A DNA stretch of 64,000 bases from Tabrizicola_A sp964393035. GTDB taxonomy: Bacteria; Pseudomonadota; Alphaproteobacteria; Rhodobacterales; Rhodobacteraceae. The notes beneath the pieces are model-generated. The model did no database searches, was not told where the DNA came from, and saw only the letters and a list, made by a program, of their open reading frames with translations. The stretch lies in contig CAYMRX010000007.1 in the NCBI GenBank assembly GCA_964393035.1, positions 62,001-126,000 of the forward strand, read 5' to 3'. The translations under genes and the position numbers were made by a program. Positions 33,318-41,888 of the stretch are shown in pieces. The first letter of the stretch is position 1. Each line of letters opens with the position of its first letter.

Positions 33318-34138
33318 CCAAACACCACCTTGCGCAGCATGTTCAGCGCCACCAATGTCAGAAACAAGGCAAAGGCGCGCTTCAATGGTTTGGGGTTCAT
33401 CTGATGCGCCAGCGCCACGCCCCAAGGCGTGGTGACAAGGGTGGACCCGATCACGATGGCAAAGGCCGGCAGGTTGACCGCGCCAAGGGTCAGGGGGGGG
33501 GCATCCATCACCGGCATCAAGAAAAACCCGATGACCGCAGGCACGGCGATCAGGATGCCAAAGCCCGAGGCGGTGCCGACCGCGCGGTGAATGGGCATGG
33601 CAAAAAGCGACATCAAGGGCACGCCAAAAGTGCCGCCGCCAATCCCCATCAAGGCCGAGAAAAAGCCAACGACCGAGGACAACAGCCCTGCCCCCGCCAC
33701 CCCCGGCATGGCGGCGCCCAAGCGCCAATGATCGCGGCCAAAGGCCATATAAAGCCCCGCAAGCCCCGCCAGCGCGCCAAACACCGCCTGCAACACCAGC
33801 GATTTCACCTGCACCGCCACCAGAACGCCAAGTGCCGCCCCGATCACCAGCCCCGGCCCCCAGCGCCGCAAGACCTGCCAATCCACCGCCCCCTTGCGGT
33901 GATGGCCATTGACCGAGCGGATCGAAGTGACAACGATGGTCGCCAGCGATGTGCCGACGCAGATCTGCATCAGATGGTCGCCGCCATAGCCAAGGCTTTG
34001 AAAGGCATAGAAAAACGCGGGCACCAACACGATGCCACCGCCAACGCCCAACAGCCCGCCGACCACCCCGGCAATGCCGCCAATAAGGACAAGCACCAAG
34101 GCCATAGGCAAAAGCGCAACAATATCAGCCGGCATCAT
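33314..34138 (-). CDS. TSUP/TauE/SafE-family membrane transporter
   Basis: 274 residues, about eight transmembrane helices, with the repeated family motif GLLGVGGGIVLVP (first half) and LMGIGGGTFGVPLM (second half). TSUP proteins carry sulfite, sulfoacetate or other anions. Two ATG codons open the gene at 34138. Translationally coupled to the dioxygenase gene downstream. Confidence 0.9.
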   Translation of the reverse strand: MMPADIVALLPMALVLVLIGGIAGVVGGLLGVGGGIVLVPAFFYAFQSLGYGGDHLMQICVGTSLATIVVTSIRSVNGHHRKGAVDWQVLRRWGPGLVIGAALGVLVAVQVKSLVLQAVFGALAGLAGLYMAFGRDHWRLGAAMPGVAGAGLLSSVVGFFSALMGIGGGTFGVPLMSLFAMPIHRAVGTASGFGILIAVPAVIGFFLMPVMDAPPLTLGAVNLPAFAIVIGSTLVTTPWGVALAHQMNPKPLKRAFALFLTLVALNMLRKVVFG

Positions 34139-34187
34139 GCATCCTTTCGCAGCTTTGGCGGCAAGGTGCGCGCCGGCGCTGGCAGCG

Positions 34188-35177
34188 TCAAGCCGCGGCT
34201 TGGGTCACCTCGGCCAAGGCCTGATCCAAAAGATCAAGCCCCGCCCCCGGACGGGTTGCGCCAGTTGACAGAACCCTGCGCCATCCGCGCGCGCCGGGCA
34301 GGCCCGTGAACAGGCCCAGCATATGCCGGGTGATCTGATGCAGCCGTCCGCCAGCCTCAAGATGCGCGGCGATATAGGGCTTCATCGCATGGACCACATG
34401 GGCCGCATCGGGGGCGTGATCTTCGCCCCAAAGCCGATCCGCCCCGATCAAGACCGAGGCCGGATCATGATAGGCGGCCCGCCCGATCATCACCCCGTCA
34501 AGTCCCTGATCCAGCAGGGTTTCCGCCTGCTCCAGCCCCGTCACCCCGCCATTGAGGCAGATCGTCAGATGCGGAAAGGCCGCCTTCATCCGCAGCACCA
34601 GATCATAGTTCAGGGGCGGAATCTCGCGGTTTTCCTTGGGGCTCAACCCCTGCAACCACGCCTTGCGGGCATGGATCACGAAATGCGCCACCCCCGCCGC
34701 TGAAACCTGCTCCAGAAAATCCGGCAGCACGGTTTCGGGGTCTTGATCATCAACCCCGATCCGGCATTTCACCGTCACCGGCACATCGGCCTGATCCTGC
34801 ATCGCGCGCACGCAATCGGCCACCAGTGCCGGACGCTCCATCAGCACCGCGCCAAAGCAACCCGATTGCACCCGATCCGAAGGACAGCCGCAGTTCAGGT
34901 TCACCTCGTCATAGCCCCAATCGCGCGACAGCCGCACCGCTTGGGCCAGCTCGGTTGGATCAGAACCGCCAAGCTGCAAGGCAATCGGATGCTCGGCGAC
35001 AGAATAATCCAATAGCCGCGGCTTTGGCCCATGCAGCACCGCAGGGGCCGTCACCATTTCGGTATACAGCATCGCCCGTCGCGTCATCAGCCGGTGGAAA
35101 TAGCGGCAGTGACGGTCGGTCCAGTCCATCATCGGTGCGACGGACAGGCGGTGAGCGGTGGCGGGATCTGCGGTCAT
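34188..35177 (-). CDS. dusA: tRNA-dihydrouridine(20/20a) synthase DusA
   Basis: 329 residues from the ATG at 35177. FMN-barrel with LSVAPMMDWTDRHCRYFHRLM at the N-terminus, LNCGCPSDRVQSGCFGAVLM carrying the catalytic Cys, CRIGVDDQD, IHARKAWLQGLSPKENREIPPL and NGG for phosphate binding. The CxxDRV(Q)xGxFG context is diagnostic of DusA rather than DusB/C. Reduces U20/U20a in tRNA D-loops. A second Dus gene (dusB) is in the ntr cluster. Confidence 0.94.
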   Translation of the reverse strand: MTADPATAHRLSVAPMMDWTDRHCRYFHRLMTRRAMLYTEMVTAPAVLHGPKPRLLDYSVAEHPIALQLGGSDPTELAQAVRLSRDWGYDEVNLNCGCPSDRVQSGCFGAVLMERPALVADCVRAMQDQADVPVTVKCRIGVDDQDPETVLPDFLEQVSAAGVAHFVIHARKAWLQGLSPKENREIPPLNYDLVLRMKAAFPHLTICLNGGVTGLEQAETLLDQGLDGVMIGRAAYHDPASVLIGADRLWGEDHAPDAAHVVHAMKPYIAAHLEAGGRLHQITRHMLGLFTGLPGARGWRRVLSTGATRPGAGLDLLDQALAEVTQAAA

Positions 35178-35324
35178 GGCCGGGCTTTTACCGTGAAAGC
35201 GCAAAGCCGTCCACCAGATGCGTCCGCCACACCACGAAAGCGCAAACAGCACACTTTCCCTTGCGGCCAAGGCTTGCCCCACCCCCAAGGCTGGTTTATC
35301 CATGAAGCAACGAAAGGCCCCTTC

Positions 35325-36125
35325 ATGCGCATCCTGATTACCAATGACGACGGCATCAACGCTCCGGGGCTGGCCGTGCTGCACGCCATTGCGACCGAAA
35401 TCGCCGGGTCAAAAGGCGAGGTCTGGACCGTGGCCCCCGCCTTTGAACAATCGGGCGTCGGGCATTGCATCAGCTATACCCACCCCACGATGATCGCCGA
35501 ACTTGGCCCCCGCCGCTTTGCCGCCGAGGGAAGCCCGGCCGATTGCGTGCTGGCAGGGCTTTATCATGTGATGAAGGAGGCGCCGCCGGATCTGGTGTTG
35601 TCGGGGGTGAACCGGGGCAACAATTCGGGCGAGAACGTGCTTTATTCCGGCACCATTGGCGCTGCGATGGAGGCCGCGCTGCATGGCATCAAGGCAATCG
35701 CCCTGTCGCAGTTTTACGGCCCGCAGAATATTGGCCTTGATAACCCGTTCGAGGCCGCCGCCACCCATGGCGCAAGCGTGATCCGTGCGCTGCTGGATCG
35801 CGGCCTGTGGGACGAGACGGAAGATTACCGATTGCTTTACAACGTCAACTTCCCGCCCCTACCCGGCCCCGCGGTCAAAGGGGCCCGCGTTGCCGCGCAA
35901 GGCTTCCGCCGCTATGCCGGGTTTCGGATCGAACCCCATAACTCCCCCACGGGGCGGCAATTCCTGTGGATCAAGGGCGGCGAGCAAGGCAAGCCCACCC
36001 TGCCCGGCACCGATGTGACGGCCAATGTCGAGGGCTATATCTCGATCACGCCCCTGCGCTGCGATCTGACGGCGCATGATCGGCTGGCGGCCCTTGAGAC
36101 GGGCCTCGGGGCGGCGCTGGCATGA
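35325..36125 (+). CDS. surE: 5'/3'-nucleotidase SurE
   Basis: 266 residues from the ATG at 35325. Signature RILITNDDGINAPG with metal Asp8/Asp9, then APAFEQSGVGHC and SGVNRGNNSGENVLYSGTIGAAMEA. A metal-dependent nucleoside monophosphatase of stationary-phase and stress physiology. First gene of the conserved surE-pcm-lytM order. Confidence 0.95.
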   Translation: MRILITNDDGINAPGLAVLHAIATEIAGSKGEVWTVAPAFEQSGVGHCISYTHPTMIAELGPRRFAAEGSPADCVLAGLYHVMKEAPPDLVLSGVNRGNNSGENVLYSGTIGAAMEAALHGIKAIALSQFYGPQNIGLDNPFEAAATHGASVIRALLDRGLWDETEDYRLLYNVNFPPLPGPAVKGARVAAQGFRRYAGFRIEPHNSPTGRQFLWIKGGEQGKPTLPGTDVTANVEGYISITPLRCDLTAHDRLAALETGLGAALA

Positions 36126-36787
36126 GTGACAACGGCCTGCCCGATGACGAGACGGCGGCCGAGCGGAAGATGCGATTCTTGTTTGCCCTGAGATCAAAAG
36201 GCGTCACCGACGCCCGCGTGCTGACCGCGATGGAACGGATCGACCGTGGCCATTTCGTGCGCGGGCTGTTCGCCGAGCGCGCCTATGAAGACATGCCCTT
36301 GCCGATTGCCTGCGGCCAGACCATCAGCCAGCCCTCCGTCGTGGGTTTGATGACGCAGGCCCTGAATGTGCAGCCGCGCGACACGGTGTTGGAGGTGGGG
36401 ACCGGATCGGGCTATCAGGCGGCGATCCTGTCGCAACTGGCCCGGCGGGTCTATACCGTCGACCGCCACAAGCGGCTGGTGCGCGAGGCGGCGGAGCTTT
36501 TCCGGGAACTTGGGCTGGTCAACGTGGTCAGCATGACGGCCGATGGCAGCTTTGGCCTGCCCGATGTCGCGCCCTTTGATCGCATTCTCGTGACCGCCGC
36601 CGCCGAAGACCCCCCCGGCCCCCTGTTGTCGCAGCTAAAGATCGGCGGTATCATGGTTTTGCCCGTTGGCCAGTCCGATGCCGTGCAAAGCCTGATAAAG
36701 GTGACACGGCTGGAAACGGGCTATGATTACGAGGAATTGCGCGCGGTGCGCTTTGTGCCTTTGATCGAAGGTCTGGGCAATGAATGA
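36122..36787 (+). CDS. pcm: Protein-L-isoaspartate O-methyltransferase
   Basis: 221 residues; ATG overlaps the surE stop (ATGA). SAM-binding VLEVGTGSGYQAAILSQL (about residues 84-101), the PIACGQTISQPSVV substrate loop before it, and LVTAAAEDPPGPLLSQLKIGG after. Repairs isoaspartyl damage in proteins. Confidence 0.95.
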   Translation: MSDNGLPDDETAAERKMRFLFALRSKGVTDARVLTAMERIDRGHFVRGLFAERAYEDMPLPIACGQTISQPSVVGLMTQALNVQPRDTVLEVGTGSGYQAAILSQLARRVYTVDRHKRLVREAAELFRELGLVNVVSMTADGSFGLPDVAPFDRILVTAAAEDPPGPLLSQLKIGGIMVLPVGQSDAVQSLIKVTRLETGYDYEELRAVRFVPLIEGLGNE

Positions 36788-36831
36788 CGGCAAGGCCGGG
36801 GCCAACCCGGCGCGGCAGAAATGAGGCGGTG

Positions 36832-38010
36832 ATGGCGAATTCGCGGAACCATGGGCTGGGTCTGACAGCGGGGCTTGGCCTGACGGCGGTGCTGTTTCTG
36901 TCAGCCTGCGGCGGCGGCAGCTTCGATTGGGATATGCGCTCGGGCGCGGGGGCGCTGGACACCACGGGGGCGGCCCAGCAGGCCACGGGGCCACGCCCGG
37001 TTGCCGATGCGCGCGGCGTGATCTCCTATCCCGGCTATCAGGTTGCGGTGGCGAAAAACGGCGATACCGTCGCCTCGGTCGCGGCCCGCATCGGCCTGCC
37101 GGCCGCAGAACTGGCGCGGCACAACGCGCTGAAACCCGACGACAGCTTGCGCGGCGGCGAAGTTCTGGCCCTGCCCTCGCGGGTGGCCGCAGGCCCGGCG
37201 CCGACCGGCGCTGTGATCGGCGGCGCAAAGCCCGGCGCGATAGATGTGTCCACCATCGCCACCACGGCGCTGGACCGGGTCGACAGCTCGGCTCCTGCGG
37301 CGGCGGCCCCGGCAAAGGTCAAAGATGCGGGGGGCATGGAACCGACCCGCCACAAGGTGGCGCGCGGCGAAACCGCCTTCTCGATTGCCCGCAGTTATAA
37401 CGTCTCGGCCAAGGCTTTGGCCGATTGGAACGGGCTGGGCGCCGACCTTGCGGTGCGCGAAGGCCAATACCTGATGATCCCGACCCCGACCGGCGCCCCG
37501 GTCGAGGAGGTCGCCGCGGTGGAAACCGCCCCCGGCAATGGCAGCCCGACCCCGACGCCGCCCTCGGCCAAGGCCCCGCTGCCCGATGAAAAGGTCGCCC
37601 CGGCCAGCGAAAAGCCCAAGGAAAAGCCGGTCGCCGATATGGCAAGCCAGCGCACCACCGATGCCAAATTCGCCATGCCGGTTTCGGGCAAGATCATCCG
37701 CAGCTATGCCAAGGGCAAGAATGACGGCATCGACATCGCCGCCGCCCCCGGCACGGCGGTGAAATCCGCCGCCGCCGGCACGGTCGCCGCCGTGACCAAG
37801 GACACCACCGGAACCCCGATCGTCGTCATCCGCCACTCGGACGGGCTGCTGACCGTCTATGCCGGCGTCGATGGGCTGAAGGTGGCCAAGGGCGATACGG
37901 TGAAAAAGGGCCAGACCATCGCGGCGGTGCGCGGCGGTGATCCGGCCTTTGTCCACTTCGAGGTCAGGAAGGGCGTCGACAGCCTCGATCCGCTGCCTTA
38001 CGTGCAGTAA
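36832..38010 (+). CDS. NlpD-like lipoprotein: two LysM domains and a degenerate LytM (M23) domain
   Basis: 392 residues from the ATG at 36832, chosen because GAGG lies upstream and a lipoprotein signal (lipobox LSAC) follows; an ATG at 36784 overlapping pcm is an alternative. LysM 1 is at about residues 64-115 (YQVAVAKNGDTVASVAARIG), LysM 2 at about 170-215, and LytM at about 300-390. The zinc ligands of active LytM are missing: NDGIDIA in place of HxGxD, and FVHFEVR in place of HLHFE. It is therefore probably an amidase activator like NlpD/EnvC, acting at the septum. Confidence 0.86.
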   Translation: MANSRNHGLGLTAGLGLTAVLFLSACGGGSFDWDMRSGAGALDTTGAAQQATGPRPVADARGVISYPGYQVAVAKNGDTVASVAARIGLPAAELARHNALKPDDSLRGGEVLALPSRVAAGPAPTGAVIGGAKPGAIDVSTIATTALDRVDSSAPAAAAPAKVKDAGGMEPTRHKVARGETAFSIARSYNVSAKALADWNGLGADLAVREGQYLMIPTPTGAPVEEVAAVETAPGNGSPTPTPPSAKAPLPDEKVAPASEKPKEKPVADMASQRTTDAKFAMPVSGKIIRSYAKGKNDGIDIAAAPGTAVKSAAAGTVAAVTKDTTGTPIVVIRHSDGLLTVYAGVDGLKVAKGDTVKKGQTIAAVRGGDPAFVHFEVRKGVDSLDPLPYVQ

Positions 38011-38025
38011 GCGCCCCGGAAACGC

Positions 38026-38056
38026 AAAAGGCCCGCTCTGATCGAGCGGGCCTTTT
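38026..38056. terminator. Bidirectional terminator between lytM lipoprotein gene and guaB
   Basis: GGCCCGCTC (38030-38038) pairs with GAGCGGGCC (38044-38052), flanked by AAAA on the left and TTTT on the right. It serves both convergent genes. Confidence 0.88.
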
Positions 38057-38059
38057 CTT

Positions 38060-39520
38060 TTATCCGATGCGGTAGTTCGGGCTTTCGCGGGTGATCTGCA
38101 CATCATGGACATGGCTTTCCTTCAGCCCTGCCCCGGTAATGCGGACAAACGCGCAATTCTCGCGCATCGCGGCCACGGTCCCGTTGCCAGTGTAGCCCAT
38201 GGCGGCGCGCAAACCGCCGACCATCTGGTGCAAGACGGTGGCCACCGGCCCCTTATAGGGCACCTGCCCCTCGATGCCTTCCGGCACCAGCTTGTCGCTG
38301 GCCGCATCCTTCTGGAAATAGCGGTCGGCCGAGCCGCGCGCCATGGCGCCAAGGCTGCCCATCCCGCGATAGGCCTTGAAGCTGCGGCCTTGATACAGGA
38401 TCAACTCGCCGGGGGATTCATCGGTGCCCGCAATCGCCGAACCGACCATGGCGCAAGAGGCCCCCGCCGCAATCGCCTTGGCGAAATCGCCCGAAAACTT
38501 GATACCGCCATCGGCGATGACCGGAATATCGCCTGCCGCACGGGCCGCATCCATGATCGCCGTCAGTTGCGGCACGCCCACGCCGGCCACGATCCGCGTC
38601 GTGCAGATCGAACCGGGGCCGATGCCCACCTTGACCGCATCCGCGCCCGCGCCAATCAGCGCGCGGGTGGCCTCGGCCGTGGCGACATTGCCCGCTACCA
38701 CTTGAACGGCGCTGTTCAACGCCTTGATCCGCTCCACCGCCTTCGCAACACCTTCGCTGTGGCCATGTGCGGTGTCGATCACGACCATATCAACGCCCGC
38801 CTCGATCAACGCCTGCGAGCGTTCAAAGCCCGCGTCCCCCACGGTCGAGGCCGCCGCAACCCTGAGACGCCCCATCTCATCCTTGCAGGCTTGCGGGTTC
38901 AGCACCGATTTCTCGGTGTCTTTCAGCGTCAGAAGGCCGGTCAGCTTGCCCGCCCCATCGGTTACAAGCAGCTTTTCAATCCGCCGCGCCTTCATCAGCG
39001 AAATCGCCGCCTCACGGTCCACAGGCTCGCGCAGAAGCGCCAGATTCTCCGAGGTCATCATCACCGAAACCGGCGTCTTGTCATCGCTGGCGAACCGCAT
39101 GTCGCGGTTGGTCACAATGCCAAGGACGCGGCCTTGATGATCCACCACCGGAAAGCCGGTGATCTGATAGCGTTCCATCAGCGCCTTGGCATCGGCCAGG
39201 GTCTGGTCGGGGGTCAGCGTCACCGGGGCATAGACCACGCCGGATTCGAACCGCTTCACCCGGCTGACCTCGCGCGCCTGCGCCAGCACATCCAGATTGC
39301 GGTGAACAACGCCAATGCCGCCCGATTGCGCCATAGCAATCGCCATCCGCGCCTCGGTCACCGTATCCATCGCCGAGGACAACAGCGGGATGTTCATGCG
39401 GATGGATTTCGTCACATAGGTCGATGTGTCAGCATCCGACGGCAGCACGGAAGATGCGGCCGGAACCAAAAGCACGTCGTCGAAGGTAAGCGCCTCGCGA
39501 ATCTCCAATTGGGCCTCCAT
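38060..39520 (-). CDS. guaB: IMP dehydrogenase
   Basis: 486 residues. TIM barrel with TFDDVLLVPA at the start, two CBS domains inserted at about residues 95-205 (APVTLTPDQTLADA...; TLKDTEKS), the catalytic loop GPGSICTTRIVAGVG (active Cys), and the flap YRGMGSLGAM followed by the mobile RYFQ segment. Converts IMP to XMP, the committed step to GMP. Confidence 0.96.
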   Translation of the reverse strand: MEAQLEIREALTFDDVLLVPAASSVLPSDADTSTYVTKSIRMNIPLLSSAMDTVTEARMAIAMAQSGGIGVVHRNLDVLAQAREVSRVKRFESGVVYAPVTLTPDQTLADAKALMERYQITGFPVVDHQGRVLGIVTNRDMRFASDDKTPVSVMMTSENLALLREPVDREAAISLMKARRIEKLLVTDGAGKLTGLLTLKDTEKSVLNPQACKDEMGRLRVAAASTVGDAGFERSQALIEAGVDMVVIDTAHGHSEGVAKAVERIKALNSAVQVVAGNVATAEATRALIGAGADAVKVGIGPGSICTTRIVAGVGVPQLTAIMDAARAAGDIPVIADGGIKFSGDFAKAIAAGASCAMVGSAIAGTDESPGELILYQGRSFKAYRGMGSLGAMARGSADRYFQKDAASDKLVPEGIEGQVPYKGPVATVLHQMVGGLRAAMGYTGNGTVAAMRENCAFVRITGAGLKESHVHDVQITRESPNYRIG

Positions 39521-39600
39521 GGGGTTTGGCTGGGAGTGTTCGTTTGACGGCTCCCCTTTTCACGGGCCGCGCCCGAGCGCAAGAGCGATTTGCACCCCCG

Positions 39601-39655
39601 TCGCGCTTTGCACGAATTTGCCCCCCCATCGCGCTTTGCGCGAACTCGCACCCCT
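39601..39655. repeat. Two imperfect 27-28 bp repeats upstream of guaB
   Basis: Both units begin TCGCGCTTTGC and continue CGAA.T..GC.CCCC (39601-39628 and 39629-39655), with about 22 of 27 positions shared. They sit in the 187-base divergent spacer between guaB and the GATase gene. Confidence 0.7.
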
Positions 39656-39707
39656 TGCAGCGATTTGACCGAAGTGCATTGATGCGCCTGCCAAAAGGAG
39701 GGCCGAA

Positions 39708-40403
39708 ATGCGCGTCGCCATCGTTGAGAACACCGCCGTGACCCATCACGGCCAGGTCGGCATCGCCCTGCATGAAGCAGGCGCGCGGATCGACCTGTGG
39801 AAGCCATGGCGCGACAATGCCCTGCCCGATCTGGGTGCCTATGACGCGCTGGTGGCCTTTGGCGGCGAACAGAACGCGCTAGCGGATGCGACCCATCCCT
39901 ACCTGCCCAAACTGGCGCATCTGATGAAGGAAAGCGCCCAGATGGGCATCGCGACCCTTGGCATCTGCCTTGGCTCCCAGGTCTTTGCCCGCGGCACCGG
40001 GGCTACCAACCATATCGGCACCGCTGGCGAATACGGCTGGACCGAGGTGGAGCGCACCGCGGCCGGGCGCGACGATCCGCTGCTCGCGGCCCTGCCGGAC
40101 CGTTTTCCGACCCTGCAATGGCACTCCGACACCTTCACCCTGCCGCCCGGGGCGGTGCATCTGGCAACCTCGCCCACAGCCGCCGTGCAGGCCTTCCGCT
40201 ACGGCCGCGCAGGCTATGCCACCCAGTTCCACTTTGAAGCCAACCGCGCCGTCGCCACCGATTGGTCGCGCGAATTCGCCGAGGCCTTCGAGGCCGCCCG
40301 CCCCGGCTGGATCACCGATTTCGAAGCCCACGCCGCCAAAGACGCCGCCGCCGCAGATGCGCATGGCCTCGCCATCGCACGGGCTTGGGTCAAGCTGATC
40401 TGA
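39708..40403 (+). CDS. Class I glutamine amidotransferase-like protein
   Basis: 231 residues of GATase1 fold. The nucleophile is in TLGICLGSQVFARGTGA (Cys near residue 88), and the catalytic His/Glu pair in YATQFHFEAN (near residue 176). An oxyanion-forming AFGGEQNALAD lies before it. No synthetase domain is attached. Comparable free GATases include PuuD-like and GuaA-like hydrolases; divergence from guaB hints at, but does not prove, a purine link. Confidence 0.82.
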   Translation: MRVAIVENTAVTHHGQVGIALHEAGARIDLWKPWRDNALPDLGAYDALVAFGGEQNALADATHPYLPKLAHLMKESAQMGIATLGICLGSQVFARGTGATNHIGTAGEYGWTEVERTAAGRDDPLLAALPDRFPTLQWHSDTFTLPPGAVHLATSPTAAVQAFRYGRAGYATQFHFEANRAVATDWSREFAEAFEAARPGWITDFEAHAAKDAAAADAHGLAIARAWVKLI

Positions 40404-40405
40404 TC

Positions 40406-40494
40406 GCCTTTATCTTGGCCCCAATATCCCCGCCGGAGGCTCCCGCATCGGCAGGCAGAGCCTCCGGCGGGGATATTTCAACCAAGATAAAGGC
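40406..40494. repeat. Long two-tier inverted repeat (REP-like) between GATase gene and ntrX
   Basis: Outer arms GCCTTTATCTTGG (40406-40418) and CCAAGATAAAGGC (40482-40494). Inner arms ATATCCCCGCCGGAGGCT (40424-40441) and its exact complement (40459-40476). All four arms pair perfectly. The last base touches the ntrX stop. Likely acts as a terminator for both convergent genes. Confidence 0.85.
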
Positions 40495-41888
40495 TATTCC
40501 TCATCCTCATCACCGCCGTTGCCGCCTTTATGGCCGCCAACAACGCCCAGTGACTTGAGTTTGCGATGGAGCGCCGAGCGTTCCATGCCGACGAAGCCCG
40601 CCGTCCGGCTGATATTGCCGCCAAAGCGGTTGATCTGGGTGATGAGATATTCGCGCTCGAACACCTCGCGCGCCTCGCGCAGGGGGAGCGTGGCCATGGC
40701 GCCGCCCAGGACCATGCGCCCCCCGGCGTCTGGCCCCGGCTCTTGGCCCGGCAATTCGCGGGTGTCGATCGGTCCGGTGCCGTCGCCGAGGATCAGCACC
40801 CGCTCGATCACATTGCGCAACTGGCGCACATTGCCCGGCCATTGCATGGTTTGCAGCATGGCGTCGGCATCGCTGGTCAGATCGCGCTGCGGCAGGCCCT
40901 GGCTGCGGTGGAACATGTCGATGAAATGCCGGGTCAGTTCGGGGATGTCCTCGCGGCGTTCCTCCAAGCTGGGCACTGCAATCGGCACCACGTTCAGCCG
41001 ATCAAAGAGTTCCTGCCGGAAGCGGCCGGCGCCGATTTCACGGCGCAGATCCTTGGTGGTTGACGAGATCACCCGCAGATCCACCCGCACCTTGTCATTG
41101 CCGCCTTGCCGGGTGAATTGCTGTTCGGTCAGCACGCGCAGGATTTTCGACTGGGTGCCAAGCGGCATATCGGCGACCTCGTCAAAATAGACGACCCCGC
41201 CATGCGCCTGTTCCAAAAGGCCCTTTTCCACGCCGCGATCCGCGGTTTCGCGGCCGAACAGCACTTCTTCCATGCGTTCAGGTTCAATCGTGGCCGAGGA
41301 TACCGTGACAAAGGCCGCGCCCGCCCGGTTGGAATGCTGGTGAATGAAGCGTGCGGCCATTTCCTTGCCCGCCCCGGCAGGCCCGGTCAGCATGACGCGG
41401 CCGTTGGATTTTGTGACCTTTTCCAGATGCGATTTCAAGGCCTTGAAAGCCGCACTTGATCCAAGCATATCGGTCGAGGTGACATCGCGGCGGCGCAGGT
41501 CGGCGTTCTCGCGGCGCAGGCGGCTCGTCTCCATGGCGCGGGCCACCACCACCATCAACTGGTCGATGTTGAAGGGCTTTTCGATAAAGTCATAGGCCCC
41601 CTGTTTGATCGCCGCGACCGCGATTTCAATATTGCCATGGCCCGAGATGATGACGATCGGAATATCCGGATTGTCGCGCTTCACGGTTTTCAGGATGTCG
41701 ATCCCGTCCATCCGGCTGTCTTTCAACCAGATATCCAGGATCATCAGCGCGGGCGGTTCGGCGTTGATTTCCGCCATGCATTCATCGGAATTCGAGGCCA
41801 GCCGCACGGCATAGCCTTCGTCCTTCAGAATGTCGCCGATCAGGTCGCGAATATCTTTTTCATCATCGGTGATAAGAATGCTGGTCAT
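40494..41888 (-). CDS. ntrX: NtrX response regulator (AAA+ type, no GAFTGA)
   Basis: 464 residues: receiver domain with Asp52 (LMILDIWLKD), AAA+ domain with Walker A LTGPAGAGKE and Walker B GGVVYFDEVAD, and a C-terminal Fis-type helix-turn-helix (GGNISRTAGFVGMERSALHRKL). The sigma54-contacting GAFTGA loop is replaced by ETADRGVEKG, so it is unlikely to be a standard sigma54 activator. Partner of NtrY encoded immediately upstream with no gap. Controls nitrogen and redox-related genes in alphaproteobacteria. Confidence 0.94.
   Translation of the reverse strand: MTSILITDDEKDIRDLIGDILKDEGYAVRLASNSDECMAEINAEPPALMILDIWLKDSRMDGIDILKTVKRDNPDIPIVIISGHGNIEIAVAAIKQGAYDFIEKPFNIDQLMVVVARAMETSRLRRENADLRRRDVTSTDMLGSSAAFKALKSHLEKVTKSNGRVMLTGPAGAGKEMAARFIHQHSNRAGAAFVTVSSATIEPERMEEVLFGRETADRGVEKGLLEQAHGGVVYFDEVADMPLGTQSKILRVLTEQQFTRQGGNDKVRVDLRVISSTTKDLRREIGAGRFRQELFDRLNVVPIAVPSLEERREDIPELTRHFIDMFHRSQGLPQRDLTSDADAMLQTMQWPGNVRQLRNVIERVLILGDGTGPIDTRELPGQEPGPDAGGRMVLGGAMATLPLREAREVFEREYLITQINRFGGNISRTAGFVGMERSALHRKLKSLGVVGGHKGGNGGDEDEE

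Noticed and set aside
36784..36831. ATG at 36784 overlapping the pcm stop as start of the LytM lipoprotein
   Set aside because: It would add a charged 16-residue extension before the lipoprotein signal; the ATG at 36832 has a ribosome site and a normal signal peptide.
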